Origin: Kiritimatiellia bacterium
GTDB taxonomy: Bacteria; Verrucomicrobiota; Kiritimatiellia; RFP12; UBA1067
Direction of reading: 5' to 3'
DNA: 64,000 nucleotides
Assembly: GCA_017403825.1 (NCBI GenBank)
Contig: JAFRDO010000027.1
Coordinates: 172,616-236,615 of the forward strand
Shown: piece by piece, positions 44,375-52,259 of the stretch
How positions within the stretch are numbered: the stretch's first letter is position 1
Layout of the letters: the number at the start of each line of letters is the position of its first letter
The notes under the pieces: model-generated
Databases searched by the model: none
What the model was told of the DNA's origin: nothing
Seen by the model: the letters and a program-made list of their open reading frames with translations, nothing else
Position numbers and translations under genes: made by a program

Positions 44375-45259
44375 TCACTCTGTGGCATATGGGGACCACG
44401 GGCACCCCTCCCAATCCTCCCAAAATGCTTTCAAATCCAATCCGCGCTTTCTGACGACTGCAGGGTCCATTTCCCTAAATGCAGGCGCCTTATAGTAGCT
44501 AGCTTTCAATTTATGAATGGCAAATCCCCCATAAATATAATAGCCAGGCGCCAATTCATCATTGACACTGTAATGTCTATCGGTTAATATAAAGACATAA
44601 TAATGTGCTGCAACAACCAAAATGCCATGCTCGAATATTTTTCGAACACGTGGCTTATCGCTCATTTTTCCATGATGTTTATAAGCAACACCTTCGACAG
44701 GAGCGTCCTTGGCAAAACTAAAGTGATCCGCACTGACAGCATCTATGACTGCCTCAGGAAACTCATATGGTAAAGGCGAATATTTTTGATTACGTTTCTC
44801 TATGGGGCATTTCATCTCATTGACTGCCGGTAAAGAATAAGCAATCTCATCAGATATATAACGTGTTGCGGGGCAAACTCCTTTTCTGGGACTGCAGGCC
44901 ATATCGCAGACACTTGAAAGAGCAAAAACGAAACCTACTACAACAAGCAGTCCAACTGCCAAAAACACGCACCATTTCGCTGTGTTCATTTTCATCGTCT
45001 CACCTTCCTTTTCCGCACCAGTTTTGTTTCGCATCGCCGTTGCGCCTTGCCGTTGACCCGTCGGCTGCGAGTTATTGCGTGCTCCCGACATTGACTTCAA
45101 TCCGAACTTCCCTTGCCGCCGACCTGCGAGTTGCGGGTTATCACGTGGCACTGCAATATGGTTCGAGCAACTTGGGCATGATAGCACTTGTCCGCAAAAC
45201 GATTCGTCGGCCTTTAACCGTTGCCCGCAATGCGGACAGGTGAATTCAAACTCGTTCAT
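44375..45259 (-). CDS. Zinc-ribbon, membrane-anchored paralogue A
   Basis: 294 residues from ATG 45259. The N-terminal zinc-ribbon FTCPHCGQRL ... LSCPSCSNHIAVP (two CxxC) is a common N-terminal domain of PVC membrane proteins. It is followed by a polar linker, one transmembrane helix (KWCVFLAVGLLVVVGFVFALSSV) and a C-terminal domain of about 170 residues with no recognised family. An internal ATG (45001-44999, MKMNTAKW) follows AAGGTGAG and is a second possible start; it matches the start of paralogue B. No function is assigned. Confidence 0.6.
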   Translation of the reverse strand: MNEFEFTCPHCGQRLKADESFCGQVLSCPSCSNHIAVPRDNPQLAGRRQGKFGLKSMSGARNNSQPTGQRQGATAMRNKTGAEKEGETMKMNTAKWCVFLAVGLLVVVGFVFALSSVCDMACSPRKGVCPATRYISDEIAYSLPAVNEMKCPIEKRNQKYSPLPYEFPEAVIDAVSADHFSFAKDAPVEGVAYKHHGKMSDKPRVRKIFEHGILVVAAHYYVFILTDRHYSVNDELAPGYYIYGGFAIHKLKASYYKAPAFREMDPAVVRKRGLDLKAFWEDWEGCPWSPYATE

Positions 45260-45306
45260 TTTGCCTCTCTTTCGCATGCGCCTTTGGTCTCAATTCCACC
45301 ACCCGT

Positions 45307-45962
45307 GGCGCAGATTGCAGGCGGATAGGTTCTTCTACTGACATATTTCCGACTAGTCATGAAATCTGACATGGAATTTTCTTCACCGTACTTGTATTCG
45401 CACATGCCACACCCAAAGTCAACCATTCTTCACTTGCCGAACTCCCGCTCTTTCATAGCTATTTCAATCCGTTTGTTTATAAGTTTCTCGGCCAAACCTT
45501 TAGCCATAGACCGCGGCCATGAAAAGTTCTCTTCGGGATCAGCATGAAGATTGTATAAAATATCATAATGTTCGCCAACTCTAGGCCCCGACAAGTGAAG
45601 TCTCACCAATCCATCTTCTATCGCGAAAACCGTTTCCGTAAGTCCGTAGTAATCCAGGATATGATTGTATTCACGGCGCAGTTGTTCTGCACTGTAAGAC
45701 TTCCACTCCCTTCCTTTTTCCTCTTCTCTACTAGAACCACATGCAACCATATCGCAGATACTTGACATGGCAAAAACGAAAATTGCTGCAATAACCAGTT
45801 CGGCAGCCAGAAACACACACCATTTCGCTATTTTGCTCATTTTGACCGTCCTTTTCCGCGCCTGTTCCGTTACCCACCGCCTGCGGCGCCGATTGCAGGC
45901 GATAGGTTCTTCTACTAACATATTTCCAGCCAGACATGAAATCTGACATGGAAGTTTACTTT
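45307..45962. repeat. About 78-bp imperfect direct repeat, two copies
   Basis: GATTGCAGGCGGATAGGTTC...GAAATCTGACATGGAATTT at 45307-45385 returns at 45885-45962 with a handful of changes and one missing base. The two copies sit upstream of paralogue A and paralogue B, in the same place relative to each gene. Confidence 0.7.
45430..45840 (-). CDS. Membrane-anchored paralogue B
   Basis: 136 residues from ATG 45840, which follows AAAAGGACGG. The leader MSKIAKWCVFLAAELVIAAIFVFAMSSICDM aligns with the leader of paralogue A. The C-terminal domain, with YDILYNLHADPEENFSWP and AEKLINKRIEIAMKERE, has no known family but resembles the remnant at 43556-43741. Upstream of the start, a stretch equivalent to the A linker is still readable in a different frame (TGAEKDGQN against TGAEKEGE), so the zinc-ribbon part has been frame-shifted away in this copy. 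Confidence 0.6.
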   Translation of the reverse strand: MSKIAKWCVFLAAELVIAAIFVFAMSSICDMVACGSSREEEKGREWKSYSAEQLRREYNHILDYYGLTETVFAIEDGLVRLHLSGPRVGEHYDILYNLHADPEENFSWPRSMAKGLAEKLINKRIEIAMKEREFGK

Positions 45963-46341
45963 TTTCCACGCGCCTTGGTTCGTACGTGCCCCAGCCTAAG
46001 GCACAGGAAGAAAGCGGCGTGGCTGATTTGTTCGCCGCTCGACAGCTTGAACGAAAAAAGAAAACCTCTCTTCGCATCTCTCTGGAGGTCCTACGAGACC
46101 CTTGTGGAAATACGAAGAGAGGCAAGCGCAGATGCGCTTCCTCTGCAAGGTATCGTCCACTTTGAAGTTCGTAGGTTTCCAGAGACGACTGCGTTGCAGC
46201 GCAAATTGTTTATCCCCCCTTCGCGCCTTGCGGCGGTTACGGAGGACTAGTCGGCGGATTTCTCCCCGCCCGTTTCATCAACTGTCTATGTCTTCGTTCC
46301 TTTCATTTGCAGTTTTACGATAGAAGTTATTGTCAGGCACG
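45963..46341. other. Intergenic with decayed repeat pieces
   Basis: No gene is supported. It holds an inverted pair CCTCTCTTCG (about 46065) and CGAAGAGAGG (about 46113), and near 46325-46370 a copy of the sequence found at the 43751/43741 boundary (GTCAGGCAC...TCACACAAAGGA). The patch looks like recombination debris. Confidence 0.4.
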
Positions 46342-46590
46342 TCACACAAAGGAGTTTGTATCGCGTGAAACATCGAGCGTCTCGCCGTCATCCAGTTTCG
46401 GACAGGACAGAAGAGCATCCACAAAAGTCTTCTTTTTCAGCCTCGTCCGCACAACAGGCCGGGCGACGACGGGATCTTTAGAGACAATGGGAAGCAGTAT
46501 CACCTGAAAGGAATACGAACTGTATTCCCTTGGCACCGCTATGCTTATGCGTTTTCTGCGCGGACGTGCTATTGTCTCGATTGCCGGCAT
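46342..46590 (-). CDS. Small hypothetical protein, antitoxin-like
   Basis: 82 residues. The N-terminus (RPRRKRISIAVPREYSSYSFQVILLPI) resembles short beta-rich antitoxin or DNA-binding N-domains, but the match is weak. AAAGGA is eight bases before the ATG and a perfect -10 lies 31 bases up, so the gene is likely expressed. No toxin gene is adjacent. Its 3' end overlaps repeat-derived sequence shared with 43721-43755, so the last codons may be a recombination product. Confidence 0.45.
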   Translation of the reverse strand: MPAIETIARPRRKRISIAVPREYSSYSFQVILLPIVSKDPVVARPVVRTRLKKKTFVDALLSCPKLDDGETLDVSRDTNSFV

Positions 46591-46621
46591 GTCATTAGTC
46601 CTTTATCTGAAATCCGGTGGT

Positions 46622-46627
46622 ATTATA
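46622..46627 (-). promoter_or_regulatory. Extended -10 box (leadered)
   Basis: CGTGG-TATAAT, with a ribosome site in a 31-base leader before ATG 46590. Confidence 0.65.
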
Positions 46628-46653
46628 CCACGTATGCCGTTGCCGCGGATAGT

Positions 46654-47061
46654 GGGAATTTAAGTGGAATATCCCCACCTTTTTGAACGACAGTCAAATG
46701 ACACCTTTGAAAACAAAGGGTCCTGTTAGAATTCGTTCCTTTTGCCAAGTGGAATGATCTTCCTTTTTTGTGCTAACTGGCAAAATGGCTCCGCCTCGGG
46801 CTCCGCGCCGTCCAGCCACGCTTAAGGCATTTCTCATGCGTGAATGTTTAGGGTCTGCCTTCGGCAGAGGAGGTCTGGGGGACGCTTCCCCCAGCCATAA
46901 CAGCATGGAAAAGCGACATGTCACAGGTTGAAATGCGCGAAGCAAAGGCGACGCGTTAGCGGAGCCCCATTTGCCAACCCTCGGAGTTCCATCAATGGCT
47001 AGCGACGCATAGTATCTGCCCAGCCAATTTCCAAGAGGTGGGGATATTCCAGGGAATTTAA
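46654..47061. mobile_element. MITE: 16-bp inverted ends, 10-bp target duplication
   Basis: TGGAATATCCCCACCT (46665-46680) has its exact reverse complement at 47036-47051. Directly outside both ends lies GGGAATTTAA (46654-46663 and 47052-47061), with one extra G on the left. Inverted ends plus flanking duplication are the marks of transposition. The 387-bp body codes for no transposase. The right copy of the duplication contains the stop codon of the Ser/Thr kinase gene. The element may have used the enzyme of an IS1595-type or similar element. Confidence 0.7.
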
Positions 47062-48455
47062 AGAGCGGGGCTGGCCGATTCCTGGAACGAAAGAACATCG
47101 CGCTCCGCCGCGTCGTAAGTCACAGGGCCGCCAAAACGAAGCATCGGATTGTGCCCATCGCCACCCAGGTCATCAAACCAGACGTTGTCGATGCCAGAAT
47201 CAGGGTGCTTCAAGTTAAGGAAGTTAAGATAGCTCGTGCCGCTCACTATGTACTTCATCGACGACTCCGGGTATGGCTTCATGGTGAGATTGATCAGTGT
47301 CGCGTTCTTGCGCAGCTCTGCCGACGCGCCGCGTTCGCCGGAGATGGAAGCCGTAAGGCGTCCCGGCCCCACAATCACAATCCTATGGCCCTTGCTCAGG
47401 ACCGCCTCGCCAGGCACTGAAATGTCGCGTCCACGCAGTTCGATCACCATCTTTGCCATACCATTTTCGCGCTTGTTTTCGCAAAGCGCAAAAAGGTCAG
47501 CAACAACCTCGGCTGGCGCCGGCTTCTGCCGTGGCGCGTCCGCCTCAGTGCCGAGGTCCGGAACTTCCGGCACTGCGTCCAAGCGCCCAGAACGCACCAA
47601 GGGCAAGGAAGCCGCAACCGCCACCGCGACGAGCGCAGCCGAGACAAGCGTCCGGCGCAGCCAGTGGCGACGGCGCACTGCCCGCGCGAACGCCGCGACC
47701 GTCGCGTAGCGCTGCTCCGGCGCAGAGCTTGTCGAGCGGCGGACGATTTCCGCCCACGCCATCGGCGGACGCCTCCCGAAGCACTCGTTCGCCAACATCC
47801 CGAGCGCATGAACGTCCGCCGCCACGCCGACCTTGCCGCCATAAAACTGCTCTGGCGCGGAATAACCCGCCGTCCCTACGCCGACAGCATGCCCGTCAAC
47901 GACAGAAAGCGTGTCGGAGACCGCCTGCGGAGACTCTTCGGTCTCTTTCGCAAGCCCCATGTCTATAAGGACCGGCTCGCCGGTTGAAGGTCGCAGCATC
48001 ACGTTACGGGGCTTGATGTCGCGGTGGACGTAGCCGCGCGCGTGAAGCGCCGCCACGCCCGCGCACACGCCGAGAATGAAGCGTGCGACGGCGGAGTCCG
48101 ACGACGGAAGTTCCGCCGGCTCAAGAATCTCCGTCGCAAGAAACGCATGACCGTCATGCTCGCCTGCGCCGTAGAAGCGCGGAAACGCCGCGCAGTCCGT
48201 CTCGGCGAGAAGCGCGACCTCGCGGCGGAAGCGTCCGAGCGCCCTGTCGTCGCCGCGCGTCAGGACCTTGACGGCGCCAACCTGCCGCGTCACGGCGTTC
48301 TCGGCGCGATAGACCTCGGAAGTCGCGCCGCGTCCGAGAAAAGCCAGCACCCGCCAGTCGCCGATGCTGTCCCCGCACCGGAACGCCGGCGGCTTCTCGA
48401 ACGGACCGTGTGAGGCGAGGAACCGTTCTACGTCGGAGGAATCTTCCTCAGACAT
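47058..48455 (-). CDS. Membrane Ser/Thr protein kinase with extracellular domain
   Basis: 465 residues. The kinase has the glycine loop FLGRGATSEVY, Lys in VGAVKVL, the catalytic loop HRDIKPRNV, and DMG in place of DFG, as is common in bacterial kinases. The segment after the hinge is about ten residues shorter than usual. A transmembrane helix (about 265-285) precedes a C-terminal region of about 180 residues with the short beta-strand turns of a parallel beta-helix. Its start overlaps the sigma factor gene by eight bases: the pair is a probable regulatory unit. The stop codon lies in the target duplication of the MITE. Confidence 0.85.
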   Translation of the reverse strand: MSEEDSSDVERFLASHGPFEKPPAFRCGDSIGDWRVLAFLGRGATSEVYRAENAVTRQVGAVKVLTRGDDRALGRFRREVALLAETDCAAFPRFYGAGEHDGHAFLATEILEPAELPSSDSAVARFILGVCAGVAALHARGYVHRDIKPRNVMLRPSTGEPVLIDMGLAKETEESPQAVSDTLSVVDGHAVGVGTAGYSAPEQFYGGKVGVAADVHALGMLANECFGRRPPMAWAEIVRRSTSSAPEQRYATVAAFARAVRRRHWLRRTLVSAALVAVAVAASLPLVRSGRLDAVPEVPDLGTEADAPRQKPAPAEVVADLFALCENKRENGMAKMVIELRGRDISVPGEAVLSKGHRIVIVGPGRLTASISGERGASAELRKNATLINLTMKPYPESSMKYIVSGTSYLNFLNLKHPDSGIDNVWFDDLGGDGHNPMLRFGGPVTYDAAERDVLSFQESASPAL

Positions 48456-49044
48456 CGCCAGCCGCCTCCAGCGCCCGCACGATCTCGCGCAAGCGTTCGA
48501 CCATGCGGCTCTTGATCTTGTCCACGCTGTTGCGGCTTACGCCGTAGGCGGCGGCCACCGCATCCGGGGCCATGCAATCCACGGTCAGCCGCTGGAAAAT
48601 CTGCTTCGAGCGCTCGTGAATGCGGCTGTCAGCGAGAAGCTGGCGTGTAGCGATTTCCATCACGGCCTTGCGCCATTTGCCGTCCGCGTCAGCGACCTTC
48701 TGCAGCGGTCCGGAAGCCTCCGTCACCTGAAGGCTTTTCCTGAGGGCGGAGTCACGCGCAATCTTTTCGTTTCTCTTTAGGGCCTTGTTGCGCAAGATGC
48801 CGGTCAGGTAGTTCCTGAAGTGGCCCGTTTCGTCCGGCGCATACCGATAGCGCGGCAGCACGGAGGCAAGCGCAACAAGGGTCTCCTGAACTATGTCGTC
48901 GGCGTCCAGCAAAGGAAAGTGCGTCTTGAGGTAGGCTTGCATCATCGGACGGTAGCGCGCGACAAACTCGCCCCAGCGGGCGCTTTCGGCATCCGACGCG
49001 ATGTCTCTCAGCAACGTGGTGGAGGTCTCTGGAATGCGCTTCAT
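48448..49044 (-). CDS. RNA polymerase sigma-70 family (ECF-type) factor
   Basis: 198 residues. Region 2 (FVARYRPMMQAYLKTHFPL, DADDIVQETLVALASVLPRY) and region 4 (VAAAYGVSRNSVDKIKSRMVERL) are both present, with no region 3. Sigma factors next to Ser/Thr kinase genes are typical of PVC bacteria, and the kinase may control the sigma factor directly; no anti-sigma gene is seen. The ATG shares one base with the histidine kinase stop; AAAGG is upstream. Confidence 0.88.
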   Translation of the reverse strand: MKRIPETSTTLLRDIASDAESARWGEFVARYRPMMQAYLKTHFPLLDADDIVQETLVALASVLPRYRYAPDETGHFRNYLTGILRNKALKRNEKIARDSALRKSLQVTEASGPLQKVADADGKWRKAVMEIATRQLLADSRIHERSKQIFQRLTVDCMAPDAVAAAYGVSRNSVDKIKSRMVERLREIVRALEAAGDV

Positions 49045-50237
49045 CAGCTCGCCTTTCGTGCGCCGTCATTCGGACGACCGCGCCGACGCGCCGGCAGCGT
49101 CAGCGTAAAGCGGCAACCGTGCGGCTTTGCCGCCGCCAGCGAGACGTCTCCGCCGTGCAGCCGCGCGATGCGGCGGACTATCGCAAGGCCGAGCCCCGCC
49201 CCACCCGTCTCCGCCGCGCGCGCCGGATCCACGCGGTGGAAGCGCTCGAACACACGAGCGGCCTCGTCCGGCGGAATTCCGATGCCGTGGTCTTCCACGA
49301 CGATCCGCGCCTCGTCTCCCGACCGCTCCAGGGAAACCGCTATCTCCTTCGAGCCGGAGTGGCGGACGGCGTTGGCAAGCAAGTTCGACAGTGCCTGCGA
49401 AACGAGCTGCGCGTCGCATGAGAGGACGCATGGCGCGTCCGCAGAACAGACGCACGGATAGCGCGACGCGACGTCCCTCACAAGGTCGGCCAGGTCGGTG
49501 TCCGCCAGATTGAGCACGTCCCCTTCGCGTTCCAGCCGCGCCAAGTCAAGGATCGACTGCACGAGACCGTTGAGCCTCGACGCCTCCTTCTTGATCAGCG
49601 GCACGAGCGGAGACTCGCCCTCCAGCATGTCCGTGGCCCCGAGAATGCCGGTCAGCGGAGTCCTTATCTCGTGCGACACGTCGGCGATGAACTCACGGCG
49701 GAACCTCTCCAGCTTCGCCAGTTCGCGAATCCGCACGCGCTGCCGGTAAAGTACGAAGAACACAGCCGTGAGCGACAGCATCCCTGCAAGCCCTGCGGCG
49801 GCGACCGCAGCAAGCGCCCCAAGGAAAGGCAAGAGCATCATCCCCACAGGACGTCCCACGCCGATCTGGTAGTCCCCGGCGGAGGCGACGCCCCACTGGC
49901 AAACGAGGTCCGGCGGATTAGGCTCGCCGAGCGTGTCGTAGAAGCCCTGGCGCTCTTCGCCTTCCGTTATGTAGAAGTGCCGACCGGCGCATATCCTCAA
50001 GCGCAGCCTGTCCTTTTTCAGCCTCTCGGCGGTCGCGTCTATCGCCCTGAAGTCAAGCGTCCGCAGGGGCTCGCTCAGCACGGCCGCCGTCAGCTCCGCG
50101 CGGGAGCCGAGGTCGTCGGCGGACCACTTCTGCACACGCTTGAAGTAGTTTGAGAGCGCCGCCACGAAGACGCACAGCGCAAGCGCGAAGACCGCGGCCG
50201 CCACAGTCGGCGCAAGCCAGACCCTAACCCTGGACAC
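49044..50237 (-). CDS. Sensor histidine kinase, PhoR-like
   Basis: 397 residues: a helix at about 12-30, a periplasmic part to about 125, a second helix to about 160, HisKA (FIADVSHEIRTPLTG), and HATPase (ANAVRHSG, EDHGIGIPPDEA, GGAGLGLAIVRRI). The start is a GTG at 50237 overlapping the regulator stop by 14 bases. It phosphorylates the regulator encoded just upstream. Confidence 0.9.
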   Translation of the reverse strand: MSRVRVWLAPTVAAAVFALALCVFVAALSNYFKRVQKWSADDLGSRAELTAAVLSEPLRTLDFRAIDATAERLKKDRLRLRICAGRHFYITEGEERQGFYDTLGEPNPPDLVCQWGVASAGDYQIGVGRPVGMMLLPFLGALAAVAAAGLAGMLSLTAVFFVLYRQRVRIRELAKLERFRREFIADVSHEIRTPLTGILGATDMLEGESPLVPLIKKEASRLNGLVQSILDLARLEREGDVLNLADTDLADLVRDVASRYPCVCSADAPCVLSCDAQLVSQALSNLLANAVRHSGSKEIAVSLERSGDEARIVVEDHGIGIPPDEAARVFERFHRVDPARAAETGGAGLGLAIVRRIARLHGGDVSLAAAKPHGCRFTLTLPARRRGRPNDGARKAS

Positions 50238-50868
50238 GGTATCCGACTCCCCTGACGGTCTCGATGTGGCTGCCCCAGCGCCCGAGCTTCCGGCGCAGGC
50301 TGGCGACCTGCACGTCTATCGTACGCTCGTCGGCCGGACGCGCGAATACGCGGCCGCGGTGGGCGACGAGGCGCACGAGCAGCTTGAACTCGCCGGGAGT
50401 CAGGTCGAGCGGCTTCCCGCGAAGCGTGGCGACGACATTCGTCTCGTCGATCCTCAGCCCGTCGAAGTCCATGCCCTCGGTGACCGGCAGGCCGCGCCGC
50501 AGCACCGCGCGCACCCGTGCGAGCAGCACGAGGCGGTCAAAGGGCTTGGTGACGTAGTCATCGGCCCCGCACGCGAGGCCGCGGACGATGTCCTCGTTCT
50601 GCGTCCGCGCCGTCAGCATGATGATGCGCGTGGCGGCAAGCTCCGGCGTCTCGCGAATGCGGGTGGCAACCGTGAAGCCGTCGAGGCCCGGCAGCATGAG
50701 GTCGAGCAGCACGAGGTCGGGCCGCATCCTCCGCGCCTCCGCCAGCCCCTCGTCGCCGCGAGCGACAGACTTCAGGTCCTTGAACCCCGCGCCGAGGAGC
50801 GCCATCTCGAGGATCGTGCGGATCGTCGAGTCGTCCTCCACGACGAGGATCTTGGCCAGCTCGTCCAT
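50224..50868 (-). CDS. OmpR/PhoB-type response regulator with shortened winged helix
   Basis: 214 residues. The receiver (VVEDDSTIR, LLDLMLPGLDG, TKPFDRLVL) is complete. In the DNA-binding domain, LTPGEFKLLVRLVAHRGRVFAR joins PADERTIDVQVASLRRKLG directly: about twelve residues that normally form the second helix and turn (the RxxLLxxVWG stretch) are missing. The recognition helix and the wing are kept. DNA binding could be altered. The start is ATG 50868, sharing one base with the peptidase stop. Confidence 0.87.
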   Translation of the reverse strand: MDELAKILVVEDDSTIRTILEMALLGAGFKDLKSVARGDEGLAEARRMRPDLVLLDLMLPGLDGFTVATRIRETPELAATRIIMLTARTQNEDIVRGLACGADDYVTKPFDRLVLLARVRAVLRRGLPVTEGMDFDGLRIDETNVVATLRGKPLDLTPGEFKLLVRLVAHRGRVFARPADERTIDVQVASLRRKLGRWGSHIETVRGVGYRVQG

Positions 50869-52244
50869 CAGCAGCCTCCGAGCGCCGGGAGAATGCGCGT
50901 CGCCCATTCCTTGGCGCGGAGGAACTGGCGCACCGAATAGCTCTCGTTCGGTGCGTGTATGCGGTCCTCGGCCTGTCCCCAGCCGACTAGCAGAGGCGCC
51001 GCGCCGGACGCCGCGCGGAGCGCGGAGACGACGGGAATCGACGCGCCGTCCCACTGGAACACCGCGCCGCGCGGATCCATCTCGCAGAGCAGGTCCTGCG
51101 CAAGGCGGAAAAGCGGCGATGCTAGCGGCAGCCTGAAACCTGCGGCAGCACCCGTGAACTCTGAGAAGTCGATGCGCATGCCCTTCGGGCAGCGCTCGGT
51201 CAGGTGGCGCTTCACCGCCTCGTAGGAGAGGCGAGGACTCTGCCCGGGCACAAGCCGCGTGGAGAGTTTCGCGATGGCCTCGCAGGGAATTACCGTCTTG
51301 GAGCCTGGCCCACCGTAGCCTGTGTGGATTCCGTTGATCTCGATCGTCGGGTCGAATCCGTTGCGCTGCACTATGGAGCGTCCGGCCTGGCCGCCGCAAG
51401 GCTCAGTGCCGATGTCGCTGGCGAACGCCTCCTCGCTAGGCATGCCGTCCGCCGCCGCGCGGAGCTCGTCGTCCGTCGGCGGCTCGATGCCGTCGCAGAA
51501 CCCGTCGACCGCAATCGCTCCGTCGGCGCCGTGCAGGCTCGCCATCAGCTCGGCCATTCCCTGCGCGGCATTAGGCGCGATGCCGCCGTACTCGCCGCTG
51601 TGGAGGTCGCGCGATGCCGCCGACAGGCGCACCGTGAAGTGGTTGACGCCGCGAAGCCCGGCCACGATCGCCGGACGAAGGTCGGCCGCCGCCGAGGTGT
51701 CGCAGACGAGCAGCGTGTCCGCCGCGACGCGCTTCCTGAACGCGCGGTCCTCAAGCAGGGCGGACAGCCCGACCGAGCCGCTTTCCTCCTGGCCCTCCAG
51801 GACGATCCGCACCGTCAGGCCGGCGTTCTTGCGCCCCGTCGCGCCCATCCATTCGCGCAGCCCGCAGAGAAAAGCGAAGAACTGACCCTTGTCATCTTGC
51901 GCGCCGCGCGCGAAGACGCGGTCGTCGCGCACCGTCGGCACGAACGGCTCGCTCTGCCACTGGTCGAGAGGGTCCGGCGGCTGCACGTCGTAGTGCCCGT
52001 ACAAAAGCACGGACGGCGCGCCCTCGCCGCCGTTCAGCTCCGCCACCACGACCGGCGGCGCGAAGCCCGCGGTCTCCAGCGAGACCTCAGCCCCGATCCG
52101 AACTAGCCATTCCTTCAACCACGTCGCGCATTGGACGCAGTCCCTGAGGTGCGTCGGATCCGCTCCGACGGACGGGAACCCGAGCAGCTCGAAGTATTCC
52201 TTCGAGTCGTTTGATTTCAGCCATTCGCCGATCTCTTCTTTCAT
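50868..52244 (-). CDS. M20-family dipeptidase/peptidase
   Basis: 458 residues. Metal ligands: GHYDVQPPD, RGAQDDKGQ, EGQEESGSVG, DTSAAADLRP and, near the end, DRIHAPNES; the dimerisation lid has DLHSGEYGG. It hydrolyses dipeptides or short peptides in the cytoplasm. The gap to lysS is 15 bases and no promoter is seen, so it is in the lysS unit. Confidence 0.88.
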   Translation of the reverse strand: MKEEIGEWLKSNDSKEYFELLGFPSVGADPTHLRDCVQCATWLKEWLVRIGAEVSLETAGFAPPVVVAELNGGEGAPSVLLYGHYDVQPPDPLDQWQSEPFVPTVRDDRVFARGAQDDKGQFFAFLCGLREWMGATGRKNAGLTVRIVLEGQEESGSVGLSALLEDRAFRKRVAADTLLVCDTSAAADLRPAIVAGLRGVNHFTVRLSAASRDLHSGEYGGIAPNAAQGMAELMASLHGADGAIAVDGFCDGIEPPTDDELRAAADGMPSEEAFASDIGTEPCGGQAGRSIVQRNGFDPTIEINGIHTGYGGPGSKTVIPCEAIAKLSTRLVPGQSPRLSYEAVKRHLTERCPKGMRIDFSEFTGAAAGFRLPLASPLFRLAQDLLCEMDPRGAVFQWDGASIPVVSALRAASGAAPLLVGWGQAEDRIHAPNESYSVRQFLRAKEWATRILPALGGC

Positions 52245-52259
52245 AGTCGCCGTCCGCCA

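Noticed and set aside
46694..47098. 134-codon minus-strand frame
   Set aside because: Lies almost wholly inside the MITE and runs through its end into the kinase 3' end; no ribosome site and no family motif.
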